This document shows, piece by piece, positions 1-12,682 of a stretch of 64,000 nt of DNA (the first letter of the stretch is position 1; each line of letters starts with the position of its first letter). Under the pieces are notes generated by a model that was not told the origin of the DNA, ran no database searches, and worked only from the letters and a program-made list of their open reading frames with translations. A program made the translations under genes and the position numbers. Where the stretch lies: positions 135,001 to 199,000 of the forward strand of contig BSBK01000526.1 in assembly GCA_027943335.1 (NCBI GenBank), given 5' to 3'. Source of the stretch: Chamaecyparis obtusa (Eukaryota; Streptophyta; Pinopsida; Cupressales; Cupressaceae).

Positions 1-3000
1 TATAAGATATTCAAATTGTACAATTTTTTCAATGTATTCAATACTTACTCTCAACACATATCAACATCTTGAATGAATACGATGTGGTCTATAACTATTC
101 AAACAATTGAGAATAGGCAGGATAGAAAGGAATGAAACATGGCTTGATCCACAAGGATTCATGCATCTTGAATATATTTTTTCTCTATATGTGAGCCTTT
201 GGGTGAAAGTATATATTGAACTAATAATAATAGAAAGTACACTTGATTTTAGTTGCAAGTAAGGAGAGGTGATGCATATTTAATGTCACTTCTAGGATAG
301 TGTATGATTACACAATTGAACATCTAGTTTGCATTGTTATCAATTAGGACTTGAAGCCTTCTAATTCCCTTTTCAATGTTAATCTTTTTTGTGCATCCCC
401 ATTGAAGATCAATGGGATATGTTTTCAAAAAAAATTAACACTTAAAAAGTTCCTAACTACAATGTTGACGTATAAGGTGTAGGCAAGAAGTAATGCTGAA
501 TAGGGTAGTGGATTGGGTGGCCATGTGATGGAATGCCAATTCTCTACCCTATCTAGTTCAGATGATAAAGGGGGTAGGTTTGATGTGTAGGCTCATGCAT
601 GTCTCGGTTGAAACACCAAAATTCCACTAAGAAAACACGTTGAACTAATGGGGCTGGAACACTAGGAAATCACTGAGTCATAGAGATATTTGATTTGGGG
701 TTTCCAACTTAGTGATCTATGTGGTTGATTGAAAAATTGGGTCCTAGGTCCAAGTGGTGACCCATGTGGACCCCTGAAAGATAGGGTGCACATGTTTTGG
801 CTCCTCTCCACTATATATGTAAATTGAAAACTCAATCCTTCAAAATTATGAAAACTATCCTTCTTGCATCAAAATTTATTTAATCTACCTGTTCACTTCT
901 TGGCTCAATTATCCAAAGAAAAGTTTTTGATTGTACTGACATATAAATTTTTCCAAAAGAAAATACTTGGAAACAAAAGTATGTTAAATCCTTATATTCA
1001 TAACACATCCCAATTGTAATCTTCCACTCTAAATCAGAAAGAAGAAATATCTCAAGTTTAGCTAAACCAATTAGGAAAAGAATTTATTGGTGAGATGGGA
1101 GATGTTCTTGATGTTGCAATCAAAACCATGTTCTCATCCCCTATTGTTCATTGACCACTACTCACTTCACTTTGTATTGTGTTGCAATAGCTAGTGCTGG
1201 AAGCATATGTTGGAATCCATGCAATATACCTATGAGTAGCATAAAATAGAAGAGATAGTGAAGTAGGTGGACAATTATAAATTGTTCAATTTTTTTGGAT
1301 GTTTATGTTGAGCATATCCTGCATTATTCAATGATCTTCAAGAAAGGGAGTGGATAGAGTTGATGGATTATTTAACATCTTCTATCTAGCCAAAGTCCTA
1401 GCCTACTCCACAAACATCCTTTCCTCTACCCAATATTCCTTCATTGTTTACTCTCACTTCTTTTTATAATCATTTTCTTTCTTCTTTTCTTTTAGGATTT
1501 CCTTCTCCTAACACAAAATTTCATTCTCTTTTCTCTCCTTGTCCTTTTATTTTTCCAATATATGTGCCAACTTGTTTTCTTTGATCATCTCTTTCTTTAA
1601 TTCTTTGTTTCCTTCCACTTCTTTCTTCCTTGGTTCCTATTCCATTAGTAAATTCAAGTAATCATCAATTATTAGAAACTAGGATTGTCAACTCAAGAAG
1701 ATCATGTGATCAAAACCCCTTCCATATTTCTAGTTGACAATGTGAACATGTATCCTTAACAACTAGGTCAATACCATTTCCTATTGAGAACTCAGTGTCA
1801 CTTACTTTTGACAGTTGGCTTTCATCTTCCTCATTCCTAAACTCACATGTTTCTTATGTCAAATCTACATATATATCATTATCTGATAGGCCAAAATCTA
1901 CATAGTAATGGAAATTTTTTAGCATGATAGTGGTGGGTGGTGAACTCAAAGTGGAAAGATCCATCTTATTCTTCTTTCTCTTTCAAGTACACACCTAGAT
2001 TCATTTCCCCTTATGCCAACCATGATGGTAGTACTCACTCAGATGGAATAAAAAAATCTCATCCACATTTTTAATAGTGCTTTCCATTTCATTTCATTTC
2101 CATGTGGTTGATCATATTCCACTTGTGAATTAGAATCAATTTGATGGATGTGAGGTATATTTTATGAAACATATTTAGTTGACATATTATCTCTAAAGAG
2201 GGTAAGCATGTTCTACATTGCACAATCCTCTTCACCGCCATTAATTTAAAATGTGTTGCTGGGTTTCATGTCCTCTATAAGTGCATAAAGATTTCAAGGG
2301 TCCATATCATGATCATTTTGAATCATGCTATAATGTTAGATACAATCAATGCCCTTGTCAAATATTTTTTGTTAATTTATGCTAGTTATGTCCTCTAGGT
2401 TTCAACATATGGAAACATTTCCAACCATGATGCTCATTAATATTTGAAGTATGATTTGAATAGAAAAAATACAATCACATCCACAAGCTATATTTTGTGA
2501 GAGGTGTGAACCAGAAATGTGAGTAGGTTATACCTAGCATCTATTCCTCTTAGATGGTTGTGACTGCAACATACATACCATGGCCTTCAAATATGAGAAA
2601 GTTCATATTAGTGGGTGAAATTTTTGAGAGTATTGAGAAGATGTTGGCATTAATATCATTGATGTTAAAACCTCTATACTAGTTGCATGCTTGTACTCAT
2701 TGGTTGTTGGTGGTTTAGTTTTGTTGAAAAAAAATCATTCTATGAAGTTTCAGGTTATGATGATGGATGTCCTTGTTCCTATTATTGATATGCATCTTTC
2801 TAGTACATCAATATATTTTAAAGATCATAGAAGCATGAAGTTTTGGATAGATATTGTTGGCTATTATTTTTCCAAATTCTTTTAGGTATCCCTACTACCT
2901 GAATATTCATGCACTACATAAGATTTTTTTGTTACAATAGTTATATTATATTTCTAGACACATTCTATCTAGTTCTATGCATTGGCTGGTTCACAATTTA

Positions 3001-3539
3001 TGTAGATCAAGATATGGTCTTGCTTGTGGAATTCAATTGGTCTCAAAATTTACTTATCTTTTGGTAATTGTGCCATATAACATGCATATCTTATGCTTGA
3101 CCTATCTTTAGGTCCTATGGTAACGTGGTATAGAGGTTTTATATGTATGAATTATCTTTAGTTATGATGCTATCATGTTAAACTATAATTATAATAAATT
3201 TTTTATTGTAGCTAACATGTTTGGTGTCTAGGACAAGATATGTATTTGTATTATCAGATGTATATTAATATAGAACAATAATTTTGTATATGATGACATG
3301 AGAGTGAGAGATTAAGTTGAAGGTGGTGTAATGAAAGTATGATTGTGTGAATACCAAGTGGTAAAGTGTGTGATCATAAGAAGGATGTGTGAAAGGTTAC
3401 TTTTTTATCAAGAAGAGGCTCACATAGAGAGTTGTAAAATATTGGATTAAAGTATACTAGTAGAAGATCTATAACTTGATATGTTGTTCATAATTATTAT
3501 TGTGCTACTAGTTGTAACCATTTCATGCATATGAAGATG
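1..3539. other. AT-rich intergenic DNA, no gene recognised
   Basis: I see no convincing coding region, RNA gene or bounded repeat here. Open frames are short, lack recognisable motifs and occur on both strands as expected by chance. The sequence has the texture of very old, decayed repeat DNA. Confidence 0.5.
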
Positions 3540-3916
3540 AAATTATATCAATTCACTTTTTTGTCTATATAACATCTTTCAATTAATAAATATTTTGTAT
3601 TAGAGTAGTTAGCCTAACCAACAATGAGCCTACTAGTAGTGAGCCTACCAGAAGTGAAAAAACCAGTAGTGAGCCCCTTGTAAAAATAACCTTAATCGAT
3701 GTTTATTTCATGAGAATTAGTTTCTTCATGGTTTTTCCCATCTTGGATTTCCACATTATATCTAGTGTTATGGTGTTCATTGTTCTTATTCTTTCCATTT
3801 TTTATCAGTCTTAATTATTTGAATGATTTATTTTTATACCAGACTAATAAATTATTAGAAAGTATTTGGAATAAATTATTCCCCACGCCCCCCCCAGTTA
3901 TTTGGCATGTTCAACA
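3540..3916 (+). repeat. 3' part of a decayed copia-type LTR
   Basis: The stretch ends in TCAACA, directly followed by a primer-site-like sequence. It carries the GGTTTTTCCC...TTTCCAC motif (3730-3753) that recurs in every copia LTR of this window. It also holds a short degenerate direct repeat of the type GTAGTGAGCC (about 3624-3680). The 5' end of the LTR could not be placed, so the start given is nominal. The assignment is an inference from context. Confidence 0.45.
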
Positions 3917-3917
3917 A

Positions 3918-3930
3918 TTAGTATTAGAGC
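3918..3930 (+). promoter_or_regulatory. Decayed initiator-Met tRNA primer binding site
   Basis: TTAGTATTAGAGC matches the plant retroelement primer site TTGGTATCAGAGC except for two transitions (G to A and C to T). It sits one base after the LTR-like TCAACA end. Confidence 0.5.
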
Positions 3931-3949
3931 TTGGTCTCTTTCACATAAA

Positions 3950-4990
3950 GCTTAACCACTTGAGGGAGATCTTGGATGTTTGAATAGATGGAAAGAAAAT
4001 ACTATTCTAATGAGGATTAGAAGATCATGATGTATGACATTGAGAGCATTGAATTAGTGAATGAGGAGCTGAAAAAAAACCTTATGGAATAAATTGTGTG
4101 TATCACAAAGATGAGGGATCAACTCTAAAAATTTATATCAAGACATAAGGAAGTAAGTCGAGAATAGAAAGAAAAATTCAAGTAGAAAATGGAAGATTGG
4201 AAGAAAACCAAAGAAGATCTAAAAGATATCATTAAGAGGAGATCAAATGAAAATGAGAAGTTATAATAGCAATTAAAGAAGTTGAGATCTGAAGTAAAGA
4301 TTTTTTAAATAGGTACTATTTTGGATTAACTTTTAGCCTTTTAGAAGAGCCACAAAGAAAAGGAAGGATTAGGATTCACTAGTGAGTGTTCATATATTAA
4401 GAACAAAGGAAAATAAAATGAATTTGAAGTAAAGGAAATGTCTGAGGTAACAAAAAAAGTTATAAATCCAAGACCACATATAAGAAGGCCTTCAGTTAGG
4501 CAACCAAATGCTCAAATGTACTTACCTTTTAACAATTACTATTTCATATGCATGATTTTTGGCCATAAGCCTAATGAATGGGATATTGGTATGAAACAAA
4601 TTGTTTAATGATTTAGTTTTCATAAGTTTGGTCATAAGGAAAATCAATGCAGAAGTCAAGTATATAATCTAGTTAATAGAAATGGGATGAAAAATATCTT
4701 TCATGGAAATCTCTATGTGTTTCAAAATTATGGTCACGAGGAAAATTAATGTAGATCTAGAGTTCATTCAATGAGAACAGGATAGAGGAATATCAATTAT
4801 TTCAAATGTGGAAAGACTAGTCATTATGCTAAAACCTACAGATTTATTGGTGCTCTGGTAAAATATTGGAATGATAAGAATGTTACAATTTCAAATGAGT
4901 CTTAGAAGACAGTCATCATATGGAAGAAGAAATATGTTGGTGAAGATAATTATATGGTACTAGATCTTAGTACTAGCTCTATTGAAAATT
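3950..4990 (+). pseudogene. Decayed retrotransposon gag with several zinc knuckles
   Basis: Downstream of the decayed primer site lies a lysine- and glutamate-rich, coiled-coil-like stretch (about 4150-4300). It is followed by four spaced relics of CCHC zinc knuckles at about 4535-4580, 4618-4654, 4712-4755 and 4795-4853. The last reads NYFKCGKTSHYAKTYR. The others keep the F-G-H / N-Y-G-H core, but cysteines are changed to Tyr or Phe. This arrangement of repeated knuckles is known from some plant retrotransposon gag proteins. Stops and frameshifts run throughout, so it is a dead relic. No protease, reverse transcriptase or integrase could be recognised after it, so the superfamily is uncertain. 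Confidence 0.5.
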
Positions 4991-7047
4991 GTGCAGAATA
5001 CTTTGTTCTAGGAGGAGTATTAAAATCCTAAATCTATCACTTCCCATGCTCTGGAGTGATAGTGGTTGCAACTGGTTTGTCTCCGATATGATTGGACATT
5101 AAATTATCGTTACGTCTATTTTTTATTTATGTGTGATGTATGAAAGGAGTGTGTCAGTGATATCAATTTTTAGCAAGAAATGTAATCATCAAGAGTCGAT
5201 GATTCAAAAAAGGTAATTTGTTTAGAAGAGTTTGTGTGGGTTTGGAAAAATTGTTCAAGTTCGAAGATGGAATCAAAATATGTTGTTTATAAATCTAGTG
5301 CCACCATATAAGTAATGTTGAAGAAGATATATTTGGAGGATTTTGATCATAGTAAAATTAGGTAGTTGGTAGTTGGATTATCTATTGAAGCATTGCAAAG
5401 GATCTTAATTTTGGGATTGGATATTTGGGGAGAGTTTCTCTAGTTTGTTGAGAAGGAATTTGTCCTATTTTTGTTGAGTCAATTTAAGGATGAAAACTTA
5501 CTGATGGAAAAATTGTATGCAATAAATGAAGTAATTGAGGAGCTTATTGGGTTATGAAGTGTCAAATATCTTCTAGAAAAGAAGTCGATAAAATTCAAGG
5601 AAGTGTGAGAATTATTTGGCATTGACAATGATCAATGCATGCTCTTGATTAACACCCTTGTTGATTCAGTGGTGAGGTACATTGCCTATGGCATCACTTA
5701 TAAAGTTTTTTTTTAAATTTTGAAGGTGCTACATCTACTTTAGCAATTCATATTGAACATAAAATGGTTAAGGAAAGAATCCAATTAGATCTATATAGTC
5801 TGGTATTGGATATTCACTTTAAAATGTCAAGATATTGTTGGAAGATGGTTATAGCCTCCAGTTTGGGTCTTTGTTCATGTGTTTGGTTTTCTATTTTTTG
5901 GGATCTTTATCAAGTAGAGAAAGCATGGATCAGAGGTTCAACATCCTTGTAAGAAAAAAAAATTACATATATCTATGATTTTTGGAGTGTAAGGAGGGTG
6001 ATTGAAAAGAATACTTTTCATCATTACATATGAGTATTTGTTATAGTATGGTCATGTCTGATGCTCTACCTATGAGTTATATTAAGGAGGGTTCCTCCTC
6101 CGGTATGTAAGTTATAATCTTCATGCCTTAATGGTGTTGGCATAATTGATGCTAGATAATGTTGTGATGGTAACTAATGTATAGAGTTGTCATGGTATAG
6201 ATTTGATTGCATGATGATTAATTATTAAGTTGTAATTGATGTCAAGTATTAACTTAGTGTTCCTAGTATGTTTCTAAGTATAAGGATGATGATCAAGGTT
6301 TTTTTGTAAGTTTTAGTTGTAGTGATTCATATGGAATACTTAGGGGTGTCTTAGAATGTTAAATGCATGACTTCTATAATTGATATTGACCAGAAAGAAA
6401 TTTATTATCAGATGAAGGTTAACAGTGCAACTGCTAGAATAGTTAGTGATAGACAATAGGTGATTATTTGTCAAATATTTTTTGTGTCTTATAATGCATT
6501 TACAAGATATGATAGATAATAGTAGTTATATGCTATAGTTGCAATCACAACTAATTTGGATGACTAGAGTGAAGGTTAGATAATTGGTGATAAGAGTCAG
6601 CATTGTTAACAGGTTGAAGTGTTTATGTTCTTGAGAGAAATTTGTTAAATATTTAATCTTTGATCTATGACTGGTGAAGATGATGTAGTGATTTGGGTTA
6701 AGTCATTTATGATCTCATGACGTGTCTTAAAGATTGGAGGTGATGGTATGGCATCACATTGTTCAATGCTAGTGTGTGGAGAAGATTCTAGATGAAGGTT
6801 GTGTGAGGTTGAAATGTGTTTGACATATTGACACAAATTTCTATATAAATCATTATGATGGTTGACGTGGTGTTATAAATTTATGGTGTATAGTAAATTT
6901 TATTCCTTAATGAGTTGGATTTGAATGCGAAGATTGAAAACTAAATTGTAAGTCATTTAGGACAATCTTAAGGTGGTGGAAAAACTTAAAGGCTTGATAA
7001 ATAGTATATATATTGAATGAATTTTATATATTTTAGTGTTAATCGTG
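4991..7047. other. Unassigned decayed sequence
   Basis: The region follows the gag relic and could be its lost pol part, but I could not recognise protease, reverse transcriptase or integrase motifs in any frame. No RNA gene or structured repeat was seen. Confidence 0.45.
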
Positions 7048-7322
7048 TGTTGGAAAAGTGTTGTGTAAAGTTCTAGTTGTGATCAAGCTAGAGAAGAGAT
7101 AAGTGTGTTAATAAGTGATTGTGTGCTTCAGTGGATCTGATCAAGTAGATGTAGTTCTATTCTACCGATCAATATCCATTGTGTTCTAAAATAGTTACAA
7201 AAGTCAAAATCCCTTAATCAAGTGGATCCTAGCAGGTTCTTAGTGTAAATTTTCTAACAAGGTGGCACATTAATTTGTGTTTGAATTCCTCTAACAAGTC
7301 TATTCTTTATAGGGTAAAGGTC
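7048..7322 (+). repeat. Copia-1 5' LTR, first part
   Basis: It begins at a TGTTGG that is a plausible but unproven LTR start. Phrases such as CCCTTAATCAAGTGG and CTCTAACAAG are of the kind seen in the U5 part of other copia LTRs here. The text stops at the AGGTC target duplication and resumes after the LARD-like insertion at 15829. Confidence 0.45.
7318..7322. repeat. Target site duplication AGGTC, left copy
   Basis: AGGTC directly precedes the TGTTGG start of the LARD-like element and recurs exactly at 15824-15828 after its AACA end. Confidence 0.85.
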
Positions 7323-10300
7323 TGTTGGCTTTTAAACATGTTTCCACATGGTGCCAGGTTTACACTATGATTGAAAAATTGGGTAGTCTTCGCTCCAAAG
7401 TCTGACAGGGAAAAAGTGCCAATTGATGAGGACCAAGGGCATCCTCCTACTTTGAGCTCCACATCACTCAGGCAGGTATTGCCTCATCTGCACATTCATG
7501 ACTCTTCTTGATGACTGAAAGGCCTACAGATGTATTATTATGGAATAGTTACCAGACTCTTATAGGTATCCTGTACCCCAATGAAACCAAAGCTGATGCA
7601 ATAACCTGCTTGCATGCAATGAGTCTGAAAACCATAGACCTACACTAATAGCAAGAAAGGGAAAGGGTGGGATTAAATGTAAATGATTTTAAATGGATTG
7701 AAAAGACCCCTGAGATGCCCTAAGTCTCTCATAGACTAGTGCCTTGTCCATTGGGCCACAGAGTCAAATATAGTATTGCAAGGGACAGCTATGAAACAAG
7801 AAAATAATATACTCAATGTGTTGATGCCTAACATCAATCACACACCATTACCAAACCTCAACTTAGCACCCACCTGTGTATTCAAGTATGTTATTATCCA
7901 CTCAAAGCATTTTAACCCTCCCCTTAGAAGAGACCTATAAACAGATAATACATTAACCAGCATCCACTGGAAGACAAGCATGACATATCTTTGACACCTC
8001 AGCTCATACATACATGAACACTAACTCTAAACTAGTTATCCCTATGAAGACAACTCCACTTGCAAGCACATAGGCAGTGCAAATAGAAAAATCAAACACC
8101 CTTGATGTATGATTAATGAATCTAGAATTCAAATGGAGATAGTTTGGTAACAGTAAGAATATATTAAATCCTCACAGATAAGACAAATCTATTACAATAT
8201 GCACTATATTCTCTGAACCAACAATGGAAGAAGAACACCCTATATGCAGAGAGAAGGAGAAATCTGCAGGACAAAACCTTTCATGGAACCAGAAAGGAAC
8301 TCTAAGCTGGAACCCTTACAAAGTCAAAATTTTGACAACTTATACCACTAGCTGCCTTGGAAACCCAAAATAGGTTGCAACAAGCTATGAATAGCTAGGG
8401 CTAGGGTTTCACCCACCCAACCAACCAAAAATACATCAAAATTTAAAAACTCTTGGAGGGAAAACCAAACACATGTCTATTAGACCAAGGATGATCTTCG
8501 CACTTGAGAAGAATCTTTGAGAAGGACAGGAAGATCATAAATTTAACATGCAAATCAAACTGAACAAACCTGCAAAAAGCCTCAAGCAATAAAATTTGTC
8601 CTCGCCCACATGGAAAAACATCTACAAGCAATCACCCAACTCACTAGACCACACTGCAACAATCGATGCCACCAACTAGATCAAGAAATGGCCAAAAACC
8701 ATAAATTTGGGTACTTCCAAGTCACAGGAAAAAATTCAAATCTACAGGTTAACAGCTATATTCATGGCGCCAGACACATATCAATGGCTAGTAATCAAAA
8801 TCAGATCAAATTTTACACCTCTACTGTCAGATCCTTACTTTCCTAAGCTCAGCAACTTTACATTTATCTTTAGTGGTGCAGTCACGCGGTCATTTACCTA
8901 TCCACCACAAGAATCCTTGTTTCATTTTATGCTTGGTCGCATGATCGCAAGGCACCAAAGTAACCCTTGCAATCATGCGACCATAGTCTCCTAGCCACGG
9001 TCAACGGTCACAAACCTAAACATCTTGGCAATGCTAGTACCATGGACCCACCTTTAACTCTGTAATAGCACAATCAAACTGTTGTCGCATGATCGCATAG
9101 CCCAAAAATGGGCTATGTGAACATGCGATGAACTGCACCCCTTTACCTTACCACAACTGCCACCGCTGAGGGTTAACACAAAACATTAGTCACATGATCG
9201 CATAGCCTTGAAAAAGGCTATGCAAACATGTGACTAACCATTAGCATTCACCATCATTAACTACCCTGTCACTGCCAGGCCAATGAAAAGTGCCCATGTC
9301 ACCAAGAGGGCTGGCACCACACCCCCTTTCTTCCAGACATGACCACCAGCACAGCACCACATGGCACCCAATAGAAATTTTTCACCTCACCACCGTGGAT
9401 GCCACATTACCACCTACCACTGGGCCCCAGGGACACGTGTCAACTGGTCGCATGATCGCATGGCAAAAAACTCTGATATGCGATCATGCGACAACCAACC
9501 ATAGGCTGCCACCTAACTACCAATGGGACCATCACCAAAGAGGCCTTACCTTTAAAAACATGAAGACCTGGGCCCACCATTATGTGATTACATGACTAAG
9601 GAAAAGTAAACTGCTAGCTAGGTTGCTAGATGTTAAGGGCCTAACTGCCAAGAATCAGCGACCAAGAGATAACCGCGAGTCACCATATTGCGAAAAGAAA
9701 AACTTAACTGCCAGGTAGCTGAACATCACTAAGAACTGGGACCCACACGGATAGGTGGCAAGCGGTCACATGATCACATGTCAAAAAAGTTTGACATGCA
9801 GCCATGTGACAACCAATCAGGAAGAGCCTGTAGACCTGGACCCACTTCACGCCCATACAAGAAAATTGAACGGCTGTCACAAAAGCGTAAAGGTTAAACA
9901 TCATGCATCTTTACCATGCGAACATATGACAACCACCAATCTTGTCCAAAATTTAACCAGACCAGGAAATGGGAAGAACTGGTGACCCACCAATGATCGC
10001 ACTTGCCCAGTTAGGGAACGCCAGCAAATAGGAAACTGTGAGGTCAAAAACACACAAGGTTTTCGATGGAAAAGATCGAAAACACACAAGGTTTCTGATG
10101 CCAAAAGATAAGCACACAAAATTTGGAAGGCACAAGGTTGAAAACAATGAGGGTTTTCACACAGACCAAAAACATCATGGATTTTCAAAAATACTATGGG
10201 TTTTCGACATTGTGGCAGATTCTAAAATTTATTTCCTGCAGACCTTAAAACTTTAATAACTCCCTAGGTTTTGTGATTCAGGAGATGTGATCTGAACTGG

Positions 10301-10465
10301 AGCAAGGTGACAACATGAAGCACATAGGGCTAAGGGCGTACACCATGAAAAATTATGGATTTTCTTTGCAAGTTAAAACTATGCAACAAGGTGGGATAAC
10401 TTCAAAATTTGCATGGAAGAGGCCATTTTCAAAGAATTTTGCATTGATAGGAAAATGGACTAACA
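7323..10465 (-). repeat. LTR A of the LARD-like element (3' LTR in minus orientation)
   Basis: The LTR is 3143 bp, TGTTGG to TAACA, and collinear with LTR B along its whole length with scattered substitutions. It contains five long hairpins at 8935-9810 and a run of CACACAAGGTTTTCGATG-type imperfect repeats (about 10040-10215). A 62-codon minus-strand open frame (8443-8631) is kept in both LTRs. Confidence 0.88.
8935..9810. repeat. Cluster of five long hairpins with a TCGCATGATCGCAT-type core (LTR A)
   Basis: Five inverted repeats lie at 8935-8982, 9085-9128, 9187-9236, 9447-9492 and 9765-9810. Each has stems of about 15-23 bases and a short loop. The left arms share forms of TCGCATGATCGCAT, with stem tips differing from one to the next (for example AGCCC/GGGCT, AGCCTT/AAGGCT, GTCAAA/TTTGAC). 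The first pairs GGTCGCATGATCGCAAGG with CCTTGCAATCATGCGACC. All five recur at matching places in LTR B. Their function is unknown. Confidence 0.85.
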
Positions 10466-10877
10466 GTGGCTCTAGTTGGGGACATGTATCTCCTACAGAT
10501 ACAATGAGGATCTCAGATCTCTAGGAAGAAGCAGACCACCCACTGAAAAAACATAGAGACCTCAAAAAACACAGGGAATAGGCTAGGAAAGAAACACACA
10601 ACAGGAAAGGGAAAGATATTTACAAAATTTACAAGTATGTACAACCAGGCTCAAGGCCCCAAAAGAAAACCAGTGACCCTCCTGAATCAAAAATCTAATT
10701 TTCATCCACATATGTGACTGCAAGTCTAAAAATCCCTTTACTATTCTGCTGCAAACATATGTGAATAACCATGGGATGAGAAATGAAACTATGCTGATCA
10801 CTACCCATGTTCTTCCAGTCACAACCATCATACTCACATTCATATTCTAAGAAGTAAGGAACATCACTTACTTCTCC

Positions 10878-12016
10878 CTACTGACTGGAAGTAAAAATAT
10901 CATCTAGTAATGCATTAGGAAATAAAACATACTGATCATTATGCATTACTATAAAAGTACCTGGCTGAGAAGGACTTGAATCCTCTGATTTACCTTCATA
11001 CATTGCCTCAACCACTGAGAAACTTGGTTCCTCCATGATGTCTTCACTAACTGCATCATGAACCAAGTGAAGGTATTCTTCACTATCATATCTAGTAGAA
11101 GAAGGAACAAAAAATGAACAAGAAACTTGCTCATCACAATAATCCTCATAATAGGAAAACACACTGTTATGGTCTTCAACCTCTTCTTCTGCAGAGTCAC
11201 TACTAGAGGGGGAAATCTGTATACATGGGTCATCAAGATCACTCTAAACACTAGCCTCATTATCAGTGTCAAAGACTATATCATAGGGGAGCTACAAATT
11301 AAAGTCCACACAAGGTGCATACCTTTGGAATTCATCAGCCAAGAGTGTTGATATCTTTTTACTACTTAATGGACTTTGGACTTTGATATCATCTCCCTCA
11401 GCCTCACCCTCAATGCTACAAATATCATCCCTATTAGGAACAAGGATACACATTTCTGGCCTTAGACCATTTTGTGTGAAGCAATCTATGCAGGAATCAT
11501 CATCTGCATCATATCCAATATTCTCCTCTTCACATAGAACATCATCAAATAGGGACAAGAAGCAAGAATCCTGATATTTAGAAGAAGAAAAATCTACAGA
11601 TAAAATGGAATATTGTCAACCTCAGATTCACCTTCAACATCCTCATATGCACTAACCTCAATATCAGCTTCATAGTCAACACTTTCTGTATAATGAGACT
11701 CAACATCAGAGACACTGGCCTCCTCATGATCATCATAAGGAACCACTAGTCCTAGCAATCTCTTGTCCTCCTCTAACTACCAGATCTTAGCATTGCTTTC
11801 TACAATCTTCTTCTTAAGAGTAGCAATCTTGATGAGAAGATTCTCATAGTAAGTATCACTCATGATGGGATCAACAGAGACACTATTTTCTTGTGTCTGA
11901 TCTTCATTATTTTCCTCATACCCATCCTTAGTAAGGAACTTATTAGGGGCACCTTCCATGCCATCAAAACAAAAGGGCCTATATTCCTCCATGAGGAACT
12001 GCCCACTAATATTCAT
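10878..12016 (-). pseudogene. Acidic protein of unknown function in the LARD-like element
   Basis: The minus strand is nearly open over about 1.1 kb. 12016-11590 reads in one frame with a single TAG at about 11774. 11558-10878 reads in a second frame with TAG at 11292 and one more near 11246. One frameshift near 11590 would join them. The product is strongly acidic, rich in Asp, Glu and Ser, with a short helical Leu/Lys stretch near its start (DTYYENLLIKIATLKKKIVE). It has no zinc knuckle, no protease DSG and no reverse transcriptase motif. I do not recognise the family. The strand agrees with the element's primer site, which favours an element-encoded protein over a shadow frame. Confidence 0.5.
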
Positions 12017-12246
12017 CCTTTTATGCAGTGCTTAACACTTGATAGGGATACATTTCAACTCTTGAGAAATACCTGGATGTATTGGAGCAGCTGCAAGAAA
12101 TGTGTGATTTGGAATCACCTTCAAATCACCCTTAACACTTTGTAGAGCTTCCACCTCCATGCAGAGGAAAAGAGAAGAAAGTTGAGACCTCTTCCAACTT
12201 AGACCTTCAAATCAGCAACTCACAATACACCCCACATAGAGTCCTC

Positions 12247-12513
12247 TTATGATTCCTCTCTTGACTTAACACTATAAGTCACAGGAGCCCAAATGTCTAC
12301 TACCACTGTCACTGCAAGTCCACCTCTTTCTTTGTAGCCTTCCTTCAAATATACACACTGGTGCAAATCAGAGAACATGGAGTCACGACTCACCAAATGT
12401 GAGAAATTACTAAAAAATAATTTAGGAACTAGGACTTTCAGACTTAACAATGATAGGCAAAACAGACTTGACTCACTTTGCAAAACATGAGGAATGTCTT
12501 CTTTACCAAACAT
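12247..12513 (-). pseudogene. Short minus-strand frame near the 5' end of the LARD-like internal region
   Basis: An 88-codon open frame starts just inside the internal region on the strand chosen for the element, between the primer-site-like sequence and the acidic frame. It has no recognisable domain. It may be a leader ORF or an untranslated leader that is open by chance. Confidence that it was ever translated is low. Confidence 0.25.
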
Positions 12514-12527
12514 GACTCTATACCATG

Positions 12528-12682
12528 GCTCCCTAGTGGAGTCACCATCTTGTTGGTGAATCAGATGGGCAAATCAATCTGGTCAATAAAGATTTTGACT
12601 TTACAATATAACCATAACCAGAGATCCTAACATATATTTTTCTTTTTCATTATTCTCCCCAACAGAGTCACCATCTTGTTGG
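12528..12682 (-). repeat. Duplicated primer-site-like sequence
   Basis: GAGTCACCATCTTGTTGG occurs twice on the plus strand, at about 12540-12557 and 12665-12682. The second copy straddles the internal/LTR B junction. The minus strand therefore shows two TGGTGACTC-type primer-like sites about 125 bp apart, suggesting a partial duplication of the LTR border. Confidence 0.6.
12656..12673 (-). promoter_or_regulatory. Candidate primer binding site, Arg-tRNA-like
   Basis: On the minus strand TGGTGACTCTGTTGGGGA starts three bases after the LTR B end. It begins with the TGG expected opposite a tRNA CCA end. It resembles, from memory, the Arg-type primer sites (TGGCGACTC...TGGGGA) of large plant gypsy elements. 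Confidence 0.6.

Noticed and set aside
1..3000. Short frames on both strands in the first 3 kb
   Set aside because: All are under about 75 codons and motif-free, at chance level for this composition.
8610..10256. Plus-strand frames in the LARD LTR
   Set aside because: They differ between the two LTRs, overlap the hairpins and lack motifs.
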